Shown: piece by piece, positions 53,322-61,750 of the stretch
How positions within the stretch are numbered: position 1 is the stretch's first letter
Layout of the letters: each line of letters starts with the position of its first letter
Source of the DNA: SZUA-584 sp041656035
GTDB taxonomy: Bacteria > Bacillota > Clostridia > Christensenellales > SZUA-584
Reading direction: 5' to 3'
Assembly: GCA_964586785.1 (NCBI GenBank)
Contig: CAZPHS010000002.1
Location: forward strand, 86,948-150,947
DNA length: 64,000 bases
The notes under the pieces: model-generated
Databases searched by the model: none
What the model was told of the DNA's origin: nothing
The model's input: only the letters and a program-made list of their open reading frames with translations
Made by a program: the position numbers and the translations under genes

Positions 53322-54052
53322 AAACTCTCGACCCGCGTATAAAGCTTTTTTCGGTGATAATAATAACCTCGCTGGCGTTATATTATAGGCGCCCGCTGTG
53401 GATGCTTATATTGTCCGTATCCGCTTTTTTTATGACGGTAATGCTGGGAGCGGATTTCGCGGCTTTTTTTAAACGTATACGCAGATTCTTCGGGCTTTTG
53501 CTTATGATATCTCTGCTCCAGATTATTTTTGTCAGAACAGGCGAGCCTTTGCTGACGGTAAACGGTTTTGCTCTTATATACGGCGACGGGCTTTCGCGCG
53601 GGGTAAGCGTTTCGCTTCGCTTTTTCGTTATAATATGCTCCGCAGCCGTTATGGCGGGCGAAAACAGCCGCCGTGTCGTCGCGTCGCTTATAAAGCTTAA
53701 AATGCCGTATACGTTTGTATTTATGATTATGATTACTCTGCGCTTCGTACCGGTTTTCGCGGAGTCTTTTTCCGACGCGATAACTTCCGTCCAGTTAAGG
53801 GGTATAGAGCTTAAAAAAGTTAAGCTCGGAAAAAGAATACGGTTATACAGCCATTTGCTGCTGCCGGTTGTCGCCGATTCGGTTATCAAATCGCAGGAGC
53901 TGTCAATCGCCATGGAGGCGCGCGGTTTCGGAGCGATGAAAAAACGCACGGCATATATAAACGTCCGTTTAGCGCTTTGCGACTATATAGTTCTTGCCTT
54001 ATTGATAACACTTGGCGCAGGCGCGTTTGCGGCTTACGGCATTTACGCGTAA
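53318..54052 (+). CDS. ECF transporter T component (EcfT)
   Basis: The 244-residue product opens with the typical LDPRIKLFSVI and has about five membrane segments. Coupling helices carry LRGIELKKVKLG and the ARG motif MEARGFGAM that binds the ATPases. It links the S component to the ATPases. It overlaps ATPase 2 by four bases. Confidence 0.92.
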   Translation: MKTLDPRIKLFSVIIITSLALYYRRPLWMLILSVSAFFMTVMLGADFAAFFKRIRRFFGLLLMISLLQIIFVRTGEPLLTVNGFALIYGDGLSRGVSVSLRFFVIICSAAVMAGENSRRVVASLIKLKMPYTFVFMIMITLRFVPVFAESFSDAITSVQLRGIELKKVKLGKRIRLYSHLLLPVVADSVIKSQELSIAMEARGFGAMKKRTAYINVRLALCDYIVLALLITLGAGAFAAYGIYA

Positions 54053-54063
54053 AGGGGAAAAAA

Positions 54064-54816
54064 ATGAAAGCTATAGCGGTAGTGGGAACGTCGGGCACGG
54101 GGAAGACGACGGTATGCCAGACAATAATAAGCGGGCTTAGAAAAAGAGGGTTTAGCGTCGGGTCGGTAAAAGAGATTGACTGCAAGGAATTCACAATTGA
54201 TACGAACCCGGATGTTGATACGAGAAAACACAAAGCGGCGGGCTCCTCGCTTGTAACGGCGCGCGCCCGGCATGAAACCGATATACTTTATCAAAAAAAA
54301 CTGCCTGTAGAGCAGATTCTTATGCACTATAACCATGACTATGTGATTCTTGAAGGGGTGGCGGACTGCAACGTACCCATAATTATTACCGCGCAAAACG
54401 CCGGTCAGATAAATGATAAAAAAGACTGCCGCGCGATTGCCGTATCGGGAGTAATCGCAAAAACCGGCATAAAAGAAGCCGAAGGCTTGCCTGTTATAAA
54501 CGCGCTTAAAGAGCCTGATGCGCTTACGGATTTTGTACTAAACCACGCGTTCGAGCCTCTGCCGTCTTTTAACGCGCAATGCTGCTTCGCGTGCTCTTAC
54601 GGCTGCCGCGAGCTTGCCGGACTTATAGCGCATAAGAAAGCCGGTCGGGGCGATTGCGTATTGACGGCGCCGGAAATTAAGCTGCTTATAAACGGCCGCT
54701 CAATAGAGATGGTGCCTTTTGTTCAAAGCATACTCAAAAACGCGGTGACGGGCGTTATAAAAGAGCTTTCGGGTTACAGCGGCGACAGCGATATAGAGAT
54801 AAGGTTTAAGACATGA
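54064..54816 (+). CDS. MobB-like GTP-binding protein with C-terminal cysteine cluster
   Basis: The start is ATG 54064 after AAAGGGG, giving 250 residues. Walker A GTSGTGKTT lies at residues 8-16 and VILEGVADCNVP resembles the MobB switch region. MobB helps attach a nucleotide to molybdopterin. The C-terminal part holds CFACSYGC and a fourth Cys about 18 residues later (GDC), a spacing like the FeS domain found on some clostridial and archaeal MobB relatives, so a [4Fe-4S] cluster is possible. No MobA or moa genes are in the window. It follows ecfT by 11 bases and overlaps the next gene by four. Confidence 0.82.
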   Translation: MKAIAVVGTSGTGKTTVCQTIISGLRKRGFSVGSVKEIDCKEFTIDTNPDVDTRKHKAAGSSLVTARARHETDILYQKKLPVEQILMHYNHDYVILEGVADCNVPIIITAQNAGQINDKKDCRAIAVSGVIAKTGIKEAEGLPVINALKEPDALTDFVLNHAFEPLPSFNAQCCFACSYGCRELAGLIAHKKAGRGDCVLTAPEIKLLINGRSIEMVPFVQSILKNAVTGVIKELSGYSGDSDIEIRFKT

Positions 54817-55427
54817 GGTTATATTCGCGAAAAAACACAGTAACGCTGGAAAACGGCAAAGTAATAAAAAAGTTTGCCGATATTATTTCTCTAAGGCGCG
54901 AATTTGATATGGTAAAGCTTTTAAAAAGCCGTGGGGTGCCTGTGCCCGATGTTTTGCGCGTATACGGCAGCACCATTGAATACGGTTTTATAAAAGGCGA
55001 AACGTATCAGTCTTTGGTGGACTGCTTTGAAAAAAAGCACGCGCGGGCGCTTCTTGAATGGCTTGAATTGTATTATGCCGCCGCCGGCACATTAAGAGGC
55101 GATGTGAACCTACGCAATTTTATATACAGCGGGGAAGATGTTTGTTACGGTGTCGATTTTGAAGAGATTTGCCATGCGGGAGAGCGGGAATCTGACTTTG
55201 GACGGATAATAGCTTTTGCCGTAACGTATGAGCCGCCATTTACAAAAGAAAAAGCAAACTGCGCCAAATTGCTTCTCGGCTGTTTTAATGACTCGGGCGC
55301 GGACGAAATAAAAATACGGGAAGCCTATATAAAAGAGATGCAGGATATAGTAAAACGCAGGCGCGAATCAAGTTATGATACCGATAAAGCGCGAAACTTT
55401 TGGAGTTTGCGTATAGCCGGCCGGTAA
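54813..55427 (+). CDS. Small protein-kinase-like phosphotransferase
   Basis: The 204-residue product has a catalytic loop GDVNLRNF and a metal site VDFEE in place of DFG, as in small-molecule kinases of the kinase-like fold (choline, aminoglycoside or sugar kinases, InaA/KdkA type). The N-lobe is short, with a possible ATP lysine in VIKKFAD. The substrate is unknown. It is the last gene of the ECF operon; phosphorylation of the imported compound is a natural guess. It ends 34 bases before the convergent etfA, with no clear terminator. Confidence 0.72.
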   Translation: MRLYSRKNTVTLENGKVIKKFADIISLRREFDMVKLLKSRGVPVPDVLRVYGSTIEYGFIKGETYQSLVDCFEKKHARALLEWLELYYAAAGTLRGDVNLRNFIYSGEDVCYGVDFEEICHAGERESDFGRIIAFAVTYEPPFTKEKANCAKLLLGCFNDSGADEIKIREAYIKEMQDIVKRRRESSYDTDKARNFWSLRIAGR

Positions 55428-55461
55428 AACCCGCCCCGCATGGGCGAAGGCTGTGTATAGT

Positions 55462-56652
55462 TTACGCCAGCCGAGCCTTAAACTCGTTTATCAAAGCGGG
55501 CACAACCTGCAGTACGTCGCCGACTATGCCGAACGTAGCCACTTTAAAAATAGGCGCGTCGGGGTTCTTGTTTATGGCGATTATGGTATCGGAGGACGAC
55601 ATTCCCGCAAGGTGCTGCACGGCTCCCGATATACCGCACGCGAAATAAACCTTGGGGCCGACCGTTTTGCCGGTTTGCCCCACCTGATGACAGTATTCTA
55701 TCCAACCGGCATCCACAGCCGCACGGGACGCGCCAACCGCTCCCCCCAATATTTTTGCGAGCTCCTTAAGCAGACAAAAGTTTTTCGGATCGCCAAGGCC
55801 CCTTCCCCCCGAAACTATTATATCGGCCTCGGTAAGGTTGACCATTTGCGTGAGGCTTGATACCACGTCCACAACCTTGGTGTCCAGATTTTCCGGCACT
55901 TTAACGTCCGGCTTTATTATATTTCCGCTTCGCGTAAAATCAGGCTCAAGCGCTTTCATAACTTTTGGGCGGACTGTCGACATCTGCGGCCTGTGGTTGG
56001 GGCAAATAATTGTGGCCATAAGATTTCCGCCGAAAGCGGGGCGGGTCTGGAGCAGTATTCTTTTATCTGCGTCTATCTCAAGCTTAGTGCAATCCGCCGT
56101 AAGTCCGGTATTTATTCTGGAAGAAATCCTCGGAGCGAGAGAACGCCCGTAAGTGCTGGCGCCCATCAGCACAATTTCCGGCTTGTATTTATTTATAAGC
56201 TGAACAAATATATCGGCGTATGACTCGTCGTTAAAATGCCGCAGCGACGGGCTGTCAACCATGTACACGTTATCGGCGCCGTGCGCTATAAACAGCTTTG
56301 CCGTCCGCTCAACGTCACTGCCAATCAGCACCGCCGACAGTTCGGCGCCAAGCCGTCCGGAAAGCTTACTGCCCTCCCCTAGCAGCTCTAAAGCGACGCC
56401 GGCGGGCGTTTTGTTTGCCTGCTCTCCAAATACCCATACGCCTTTATATTCGCGGATGTCCACGGCGTTTTCCGTTTCGTCTTTTACAAAATCAATGGCG
56501 TCGAATTTGCATGAGCCGACGCATACGCCGCATAAAGTGCAGTTGTCTAAAATTACAGCCCGTTTCCCCTCAATCTTTATAGCGTCAAAAGGGCAGGCCT
56601 TAACGCACAGCTTACATGCTATACATTTATCATTTATATTAATACTTGACAT
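55462..56652 (-). CDS. etfA: Electron transfer flavoprotein alpha subunit with N-terminal ferredoxin domain
   Basis: The 396-residue product starts with a two-cluster ferredoxin domain (CIACKLCVKACPFD and CTLCGVCVGSC, residues 1-55). The EtfA fold follows, with the C-terminal FAD site ADIIVSGGRGLGDPKNF, VGASRAAVDAGW, QVGQTGKTV and CGISGAVQHLAGM. EtfAB passes electrons between NADH, ferredoxin and butyryl-CoA dehydrogenase in clostridia. The ferredoxin fusion adds a relay. GGAGG precedes the ATG. It lies in the order bcd-etfB-etfA. Confidence 0.95.
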   Translation of the reverse strand: MSSININDKCIACKLCVKACPFDAIKIEGKRAVILDNCTLCGVCVGSCKFDAIDFVKDETENAVDIREYKGVWVFGEQANKTPAGVALELLGEGSKLSGRLGAELSAVLIGSDVERTAKLFIAHGADNVYMVDSPSLRHFNDESYADIFVQLINKYKPEIVLMGASTYGRSLAPRISSRINTGLTADCTKLEIDADKRILLQTRPAFGGNLMATIICPNHRPQMSTVRPKVMKALEPDFTRSGNIIKPDVKVPENLDTKVVDVVSSLTQMVNLTEADIIVSGGRGLGDPKNFCLLKELAKILGGAVGASRAAVDAGWIEYCHQVGQTGKTVGPKVYFACGISGAVQHLAGMSSSDTIIAINKNPDAPIFKVATFGIVGDVLQVVPALINEFKARLA

Positions 56653-56676
56653 TAATAAACCTCCGATTACCGCCTG

Positions 56677-57471
56677 TTAAGCGCCGGTTTCAAATCGCAT
56701 AGACAATAAAATTTCCGCGAGTCTTTTAGCCTGTTCTTCCGGCTGACCGCCTATCATTTCGCTATGTACATCGTGAACGGGAACAAATGTGGAAACCACT
56801 TGCGTAGGAGAGCCTTTAAGCCCGCACAAATTTAAGTCCGCCCCTATATCCTTTGCGCTCCAAACGGTAACGACGGCTTTTTTTGCCCGCATCATTCCCT
56901 TTATAGAGGGCAGCCTTGGCTCGTTAATCTCTTTTACAACGGTAATAACGGCGGGAAGCGCCAGTTCTATTACTTCGTAGCCGTCTTCAGTCATCCTCTG
57001 GCACCGTATATATCCTTCGCGCAGCTCTTCTATTTTACGAACATAGGTGGTATGGGGAATTCCAAGTTTTTCGGCAAGGCTTGGGCCAACCTGCGCGGTG
57101 TCGCCGTCGGACGCTTGCTTGCCGCATATTATAAGATCGTACAGACCTATTTTCTTTATTCCCATAGAAAGCGCGTAGGCCGTCGCCAGCGTATCGGCGC
57201 CCGCGAACGCCCTGTCGCTGAGAAGCACGGTATCGTCCGCTCCGAGCGCAACGGTCTCTTTAAGCAGCTCCGCAACGGCGGGTATGCCCATGCTTAATAC
57301 GGTAACCTTGCCTTGCGTCTTTTCTTTTACGCGAAGACCTTCTTCAACAGCGTAGGTGTCGAAAGGATTTATTATCGCCTCGACGCCCTCCCGTATTATC
57401 GTATTTGTTTCTTTATTCATTTTAACTTCATTTGTACCGGGCACCTGCTTGATACATACGATTATATTCAA
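56677..57471 (-). CDS. etfB: Electron transfer flavoprotein beta subunit
   Basis: The 264-residue product has the EtfB blocks: IIVCIKQVPGTNEV at the start, NPFDTYAVEEGLRVKE, CGKQASDGDTAQVGPSLAEKLG and INEPRLPSIKGMMRAKK (the recognition region). It forms the heterodimer with EtfA and, in bifurcating types, binds the second FAD. Translation starts at TTG 57471 with AGGGGTG upstream. It is 24 bases before etfA. Confidence 0.95.
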   Translation of the reverse strand: MNIIVCIKQVPGTNEVKMNKETNTIIREGVEAIINPFDTYAVEEGLRVKEKTQGKVTVLSMGIPAVAELLKETVALGADDTVLLSDRAFAGADTLATAYALSMGIKKIGLYDLIICGKQASDGDTAQVGPSLAEKLGIPHTTYVRKIEELREGYIRCQRMTEDGYEVIELALPAVITVVKEINEPRLPSIKGMMRAKKAVVTVWSAKDIGADLNLCGLKGSPTQVVSTFVPVHDVHSEMIGGQPEEQAKRLAEILLSMRFETGA

Positions 57472-57565
57472 CTCTGCTCACCCCTTATTGTATTTAAGGC
57501 CGTATAATTTTTTACGGCGCCAAACCGCAGCCGAACAAAAGACCTGTTCTTAACATCAAAGGCGC

Positions 57566-58714
57566 TCAGCGGTATTCTTTAATCAGCTCATGAGCAATAA
57601 TGTTTCTTTGTATCTGATTGGTGCCTTCATATATCTGTGTGATTTTCGCGTCTCTCATCATTTTTTCTACAGGGTACTCTTTCATGTACCCGTATCCGCC
57701 AAGCACCTGCACCGCGTCCGTCGTTACTTTCATTGCGGTGTCGGACGCTATAACCTTGCACATGGCCGATTGTTTCGAAATGTTTTTGGCTCCCGAATCA
57801 ATATATCTGCATGTTTGGTACACAAGCGCTCTTGAGGCTTCAATTTGTATAGCCATATCCGCCATAATATGCTGAACAGCCTGGAAAGAAGATATAGGCA
57901 CGCCAAACTGCACCCTTTCCCTCGAGTATTTGACGGCGGCGTCCAAAGCGCCCTGGGCTATACCGACAGCTTGCGCCGCGACGCCCGGTCTTGTTCTGTC
58001 AAGCGTTTTCATGGCGACAATAAAGCCGAGCCCCTCTTTTGAAAGAAGGTTTTGCTTAGGTATTCTGCAGTCTTCAAATATCAGCTCAACCGTTGCGGAA
58101 GCCCTTACGCCCATTTTGTTTTCTTTTTTTCCGAAAGAGAATCCGGGCGTGCCTTTTTCTATTATAAAGGCTGAAAAACCTCTCGCGCCGCTTGATCTGT
58201 CCGTGCAGGCGACGATTGAATACACATCGGCGGCTTCGCCGTTGGTTATCCATTGTTTCGTACCGTTTAGTATGTATTCGTTTCCGTCAAGCACGGCGGA
58301 TGTTTGTACTCCGGCGGCGTCGCTGCCGGCGTTTGCTTCGGTGAGGCCGAAAGCCGCCAGTTTCTTTCCGGCCGCAATATCGGGCAGATATTTTGCTTTT
58401 TGCTCATCGGTGCCAAACAGCAGAATGGGGAAGGTTCCAAGCCCCGTGCCCGCGTAGCTTAACGCAATTCCTCCGCAGGCGCGGCTTAATTGCTCAACCA
58501 CAAGCGCCATTTCAAAAATGCCGCCGCCAAGGCCGCCGTATTGCTCGGGTATATACACGCCGCACAAATCCGAATCCGCAAGCACTTTTATAATATCATG
58601 GGGGAACGTACCTTCTTCATCATATTGAATTGCCACCGGAGCAATTTTCTCATCCGCAATCTTGGCCGAAAGCTCCTGAATCATTTGCTGTTCATCTGTA
58701 AGAAAATAGTCCAT
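57566..58714 (-). CDS. bcd: Short-chain acyl-CoA dehydrogenase, probable butyryl-CoA dehydrogenase
   Basis: The 382-residue product has the acyl-CoA dehydrogenase layout: AFGLTEANAGSDA and WITNGEAADVY (FAD/substrate loops), RVQFGVPISSFQAVQH, VQVLGGYGYMKEYPVEKMMRDAKI, and the catalytic base Glu in QIYEGTNQIQRN. Next to etfBA it most likely forms the Bcd-EtfAB complex, which reduces crotonyl-CoA and can drive ferredoxin reduction. Another acyl-CoA is possible. No thl-crt-hbd genes are in the window. AGGAG precedes the ATG. Confidence 0.93.
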   Translation of the reverse strand: MDYFLTDEQQMIQELSAKIADEKIAPVAIQYDEEGTFPHDIIKVLADSDLCGVYIPEQYGGLGGGIFEMALVVEQLSRACGGIALSYAGTGLGTFPILLFGTDEQKAKYLPDIAAGKKLAAFGLTEANAGSDAAGVQTSAVLDGNEYILNGTKQWITNGEAADVYSIVACTDRSSGARGFSAFIIEKGTPGFSFGKKENKMGVRASATVELIFEDCRIPKQNLLSKEGLGFIVAMKTLDRTRPGVAAQAVGIAQGALDAAVKYSRERVQFGVPISSFQAVQHIMADMAIQIEASRALVYQTCRYIDSGAKNISKQSAMCKVIASDTAMKVTTDAVQVLGGYGYMKEYPVEKMMRDAKITQIYEGTNQIQRNIIAHELIKEYR

Positions 58715-58785
58715 ACTATATCTCCTGTTATAAAAAGAATGGCGAATAAAGATGCGAAACCCTTATTCATTAGTATTGCTAACAT

Positions 58786-58814
58786 AGTATAATATAGTTT
58801 TCGTAACAATGCAA
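58786..58814 (-). promoter_or_regulatory. Promoter of bcd-etfBA
   Basis: TTGCAT (58814-58809) and TATACT (58791-58786) on the minus strand are 17 bases apart. The rest of the divergent region 58715-58940 holds a TATACT at about 58889-58894 that may serve nfeD on the other strand. Confidence 0.65.
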
Positions 58815-58940
58815 CAATGTGTGAGCAGCCACAGTTTTACAATAAAAATGTTTACAATTGGGAAATTCCTTTTCGTTTCATATTATGCTATACTAATGTA
58901 CTGATAAATAATAAACTTTATGCCGCGAGGTGCCGCCGGT

Positions 58941-59435
58941 ATGCTTTTTGAAACAATAAACATTATTTCCGTCGTACTTTTCGTAATCGGCATTTTGCTG
59001 CTGCTTATAGAGCTTTTTATGCCGGGCTTTGGTATATTCGGCGGGCTTGGATTAATCTCTCTTGTAATTTGTATTATTGTTCAGGCTAAAAACATAACAG
59101 AGGCGCTTATACTCTTACTCGCCATAGGGGGTATAGTTACGGTTCTTGCCTTAGTCGTCGCCCGAAGCTTCAGGCGTGGTTTTTTGTACCGTTCGTCTAT
59201 AGTATTAAAGAACGCGGCGGATAAGGATGAAGGTTATATTGCGAATGAGGATAAATCACGGTTTGCCGGCAAAACCGGAATAAGCCTAACGCCTCTTCGG
59301 CCTTCTGGGACGGCAAGCTTTGAAAGTGAAAAAACAGATGTGGTGACTGACGGAGAGTTTATACCGAGCGGCGCGCGCATAGAAGTCGTCCGCATAGTCG
59401 GCGCGCGTATTATTGTAAGACAGCCAGAGGAATGA
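58941..59435 (+). CDS. NfeD-family membrane protein
   Basis: ATG 58941 is preceded by GAGGTG at good spacing, giving 164 residues; an ATG at 58920 lies too far upstream. Three hydrophobic segments (about 3-85, with ELFMPGFGIFGGLGLISL) are followed by a small beta-barrel (about 105-163: GKTGISLTPLRPSGTA, DGEFIPSGARIEVVRIVG). This is the NfeD C-terminal OB fold. In Firmicutes such proteins partner flotillins in membrane microdomains; floA is two genes downstream. Confidence 0.9.
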   Translation: MLFETINIISVVLFVIGILLLLIELFMPGFGIFGGLGLISLVICIIVQAKNITEALILLLAIGGIVTVLALVVARSFRRGFLYRSSIVLKNAADKDEGYIANEDKSRFAGKTGISLTPLRPSGTASFESEKTDVVTDGEFIPSGARIEVVRIVGARIIVRQPEE

Positions 59436-59436
59436 T

Positions 59437-59640
59437 ATGAAATACTGTCCCGTATGTAATATAGAGTATTCTGATAACGCGAAGTTTTGTAAAAAATGTG
59501 AAGCTTATCTGCAAGAGAGAGAAAGCGACCATAAAGAAGTGAAAACGGATTTAAAAAGGTTTTCGCTTATTTGTATTTATACGGGCGGATTTATTGTTTT
59601 TATAATGCTTCTGTATTATTTGTTAAGTATGCTTGTATAG
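59437..59640 (+). CDS. Small zinc-ribbon membrane protein
   Basis: The 67-residue product has a zinc ribbon (CPVC...CKKC, residues 4-21) and one C-terminal membrane segment (about 44-66). It starts two bases after nfeD ends, with GAGG in range. It is in the nfeD-floA operon; I know no function for it. Confidence 0.75.
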   Translation: MKYCPVCNIEYSDNAKFCKKCEAYLQERESDHKEVKTDLKRFSLICIYTGGFIVFIMLLYYLLSMLV

Positions 59641-59672
59641 AATATAATAATAATTGAAAGGAGATTTTGCTT

Positions 59673-60671
59673 ATGAATGATCCAAACGTATGGTTGGTTA
59701 TCGCGCTTATTACCGGAGGATTTATTTTTCTTGTATTGTTCTTCAGCTTTGTGCCTGTGCGCTTGTGGATTGCGGCGCGCGCGGCGGGTGTTAAGCTGAG
59801 AATTATCTCGCTTATTGGAATGCGGCTGCGGAAAATTACGCCGTCTAACATCGCGAATCCTCTTATTAAGGCGGTAAAAGCGGGTATTATGATGACTACC
59901 GACATGCTTGAGCAGCATTATCTCGCGGGCGGTAATGTAGACCGTGTGGTTGACGCGCTTATAGCGGCGCAAAAGGCGGATATACCGCTAAACTTTAAAC
60001 GCGCCACCGCGATTGACCTTGCCGGCCGTGATGTTTTAACGGCGGTTAAAATGAGCGTTAACCCGAAAGTTATTGAAACGCCCGTTGTGGCGGCTATCGC
60101 CAAAGACGGCATAGAACTGCGCGCCAAAGCGCGGGTTACGGTTAGGGCGAATATAGACCGCTTGGTTGGCGGCGCGGGCGAGGAGACGATTATCGCGCGT
60201 GTAGGAGAAGGCATAGTCACAACAGTCGGTTCAGCCCACACTCATAAACAGGTTCTTGAAAATCCAGATCTTATTTCGAAAACGGTTTTGGGTAAAGGGC
60301 TCGACGCGGGAACCGCATTTGAGATACTGTCTATAGACATCGCGGACGTGGACGTTGGCCGCAATATAGGGGCGCAGCTTCAGATAGATCAGGCGCAGGC
60401 CGATAAGAGAATAGCCCAGGCCAAGGCGGAAGAGCGCCGGGCTATGGCTGTCGCCAGGGAACAGGAAATGCTCTCCTCCGTACAGGAGATGCGCGCTAAG
60501 GTTGTGGAAGCCGAGGCGGAAATACCGCGGGCGATGGCAGTCGCGTTCAAAGAAGGCAATCTTGGAATAATGGATTACTATAACATGAAGAATGTTATGG
60601 CCGATACAAGTATGCGTGACGCCATCTCAAGCGCGGCTAACCCCAAAATGAATACAGATTCTCAAGAGTAG
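59673..60671 (+). CDS. floA: Flotillin-like protein FloA (UPF0365)
   Basis: ATG 59673 after AAGGAG gives 332 residues. A short membrane hairpin (about 5-28) precedes an SPFH domain (KAGIMMTTDMLEQHYLAGGNV, DLAGRDVLTAVKMSVNPKV) and a coiled-coil region rich in Ala/Glu (about 230-285, QADKRIAQAKAEERRAMA). FloA scaffolds membrane microdomains and affects secretion and wall synthesis. It stands with nfeD as in B. subtilis yqeZ-floA. Confidence 0.95.
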   Translation: MNDPNVWLVIALITGGFIFLVLFFSFVPVRLWIAARAAGVKLRIISLIGMRLRKITPSNIANPLIKAVKAGIMMTTDMLEQHYLAGGNVDRVVDALIAAQKADIPLNFKRATAIDLAGRDVLTAVKMSVNPKVIETPVVAAIAKDGIELRAKARVTVRANIDRLVGGAGEETIIARVGEGIVTTVGSAHTHKQVLENPDLISKTVLGKGLDAGTAFEILSIDIADVDVGRNIGAQLQIDQAQADKRIAQAKAEERRAMAVAREQEMLSSVQEMRAKVVEAEAEIPRAMAVAFKEGNLGIMDYYNMKNVMADTSMRDAISSAANPKMNTDSQE

Positions 60672-60680
60672 GCGGCCGGT

Positions 60681-61202
60681 ATGGAATTTTTACTGATTAT
60701 AATAATCGGTGTTATAAGCGCCATCGTTTCCGCGGCGTCAAAATCTAAACACAAGCAGAGCGATGACGCGCCGCCGCGCCCATTTATCAGTGATATTCAG
60801 CGCGCTCTCTCGTTCCTTGACGATAAGGAGCAGGTAAAGCCAAGCCAAACGGAAACAGAACATACTTTTAACGAGGCCGGGCCATACGGCGATTTGCCGG
60901 TTACGTCCGGCTTGACTGATATTGAAAGCCCGCAGAATCCTCAACGGTATCAATGGGGCAGCCTCGGGCAATCTTTTGATTCGACGCAGCCGTTTAATCA
61001 ACGTATACGGGTTGTAGGCGAGCAGGCAAAGGCAGCTCAAGCCCCCAAGGCGGGCGCCGCGGGTTCGTATGCCGCGCCGGAAACAAAAAAGCGCGACAAG
61101 CCCGAAACCGGTACGGGAAGCGGTCTGAAACTTTTGTTTGAAAGCAATGAAATTGTTCGCGGCATTGTTTATTCAGAAATACTTACCCGTAAAAGCCGTT
61201 AG
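60681..61202 (+). CDS. Membrane-anchored protein of unknown function in the floA operon
   Basis: The 173-residue product has one N-terminal membrane segment (about 2-20) and then a low-complexity, charged and Pro/Gln-rich region, with a conserved-looking helix at the end (LLFESNEIVRGIVYSEILT). I do not recognise a domain. It starts 9 bases after floA, and the operon ends here at a terminator. Confidence 0.7.
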   Translation: MEFLLIIIIGVISAIVSAASKSKHKQSDDAPPRPFISDIQRALSFLDDKEQVKPSQTETEHTFNEAGPYGDLPVTSGLTDIESPQNPQRYQWGSLGQSFDSTQPFNQRIRVVGEQAKAAQAPKAGAAGSYAAPETKKRDKPETGTGSGLKLLFESNEIVRGIVYSEILTRKSR

Positions 61203-61215
61203 AAGCGGCTTTTTA
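61192..61215 (+). terminator. Terminator of the nfeD-floA operon
   Basis: AAAAGCCG (61192-61199) and CGGCTTTT (61207-61214) form an 8-bp stem with a 7-base loop, followed by T. The stem overlaps the stop codon of the last gene. Confidence 0.8.
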
Positions 61216-61261
61216 ACGGATTGCGGTTATACACAAACGTCTTGTGAAAGGCGTTTTTTTC

Positions 61262-61310
61262 TTGACAAACTACGCCCTGTCTGGTATCTTATCAGTAATT
61301 ATTATTAATA
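61262..61310 (+). promoter_or_regulatory. Promoter and Fur/PerR-like box of the perR operon
   Basis: TTGACA (61262-61267) and TATCTT (61285-61290) are 17 bases apart. TAATTATTATTAATA (61296-61310), just behind, resembles the 7-1-7 Per box and covers the start site, which suggests autoregulation. Confidence 0.65.
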
Positions 61311-61332
61311 GTGATTTTGCGGAGTAAATGTT

Positions 61333-61737
61333 TTGCGCAGCGGCATAAAGGTAAGGAACACCAAACAGCGAAAATACCTGCTTAAGCTGCTTGAATCGAC
61401 AAAATCCCATCCTAACGCGTTTTGGCTTTACGAGAAAATGCTGCCCGAATTTCCACGGTTAAGCCTTAGCACAGTTTACAGGAATCTTGGGGTTTTAGAG
61501 AGCCAAGGGCTGCTTTTGAGGCTGTCGTCCGGCGGCTCTTACGACAGGTACGACGCCGACACTTCAATGCACTCGCATTTTTTCTGCCGAAGCTGCGGCA
61601 GCGTTTATGATGTAAAAGAAGAGAAGATGGAAAAGGACGCGCTAAAGCGCGTTTGCGGCGAAGGCCATCGCATTGAGCTTTGCAGCATAACATATTACGG
61701 TTTGTGCTGCGAATGCCATAAAAATATTAATAAATAA
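61333..61737 (+). CDS. Fur-family regulator, probably PerR
   Basis: Translation starts at TTG 61333 after GGAG; an ATG at 61328 hits a stop at once. The 134-residue product has the Fur winged helix (LSLSTVYRNLGVLESQGLL) and the zinc site CRSC...CCEC. The sensing region HSHFFCRSCG and RYDADTSMHSH has the His/Asp ligands found in PerR. With superoxide reductase and rubrerythrin behind it, peroxide sensing is the best guess over iron (Fur) or zinc (Zur). Confidence 0.88.
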   Translation: MRSGIKVRNTKQRKYLLKLLESTKSHPNAFWLYEKMLPEFPRLSLSTVYRNLGVLESQGLLLRLSSGGSYDRYDADTSMHSHFFCRSCGSVYDVKEEKMEKDALKRVCGEGHRIELCSITYYGLCCECHKNINK

Positions 61738-61750
61738 GGAGGGAATGGTT

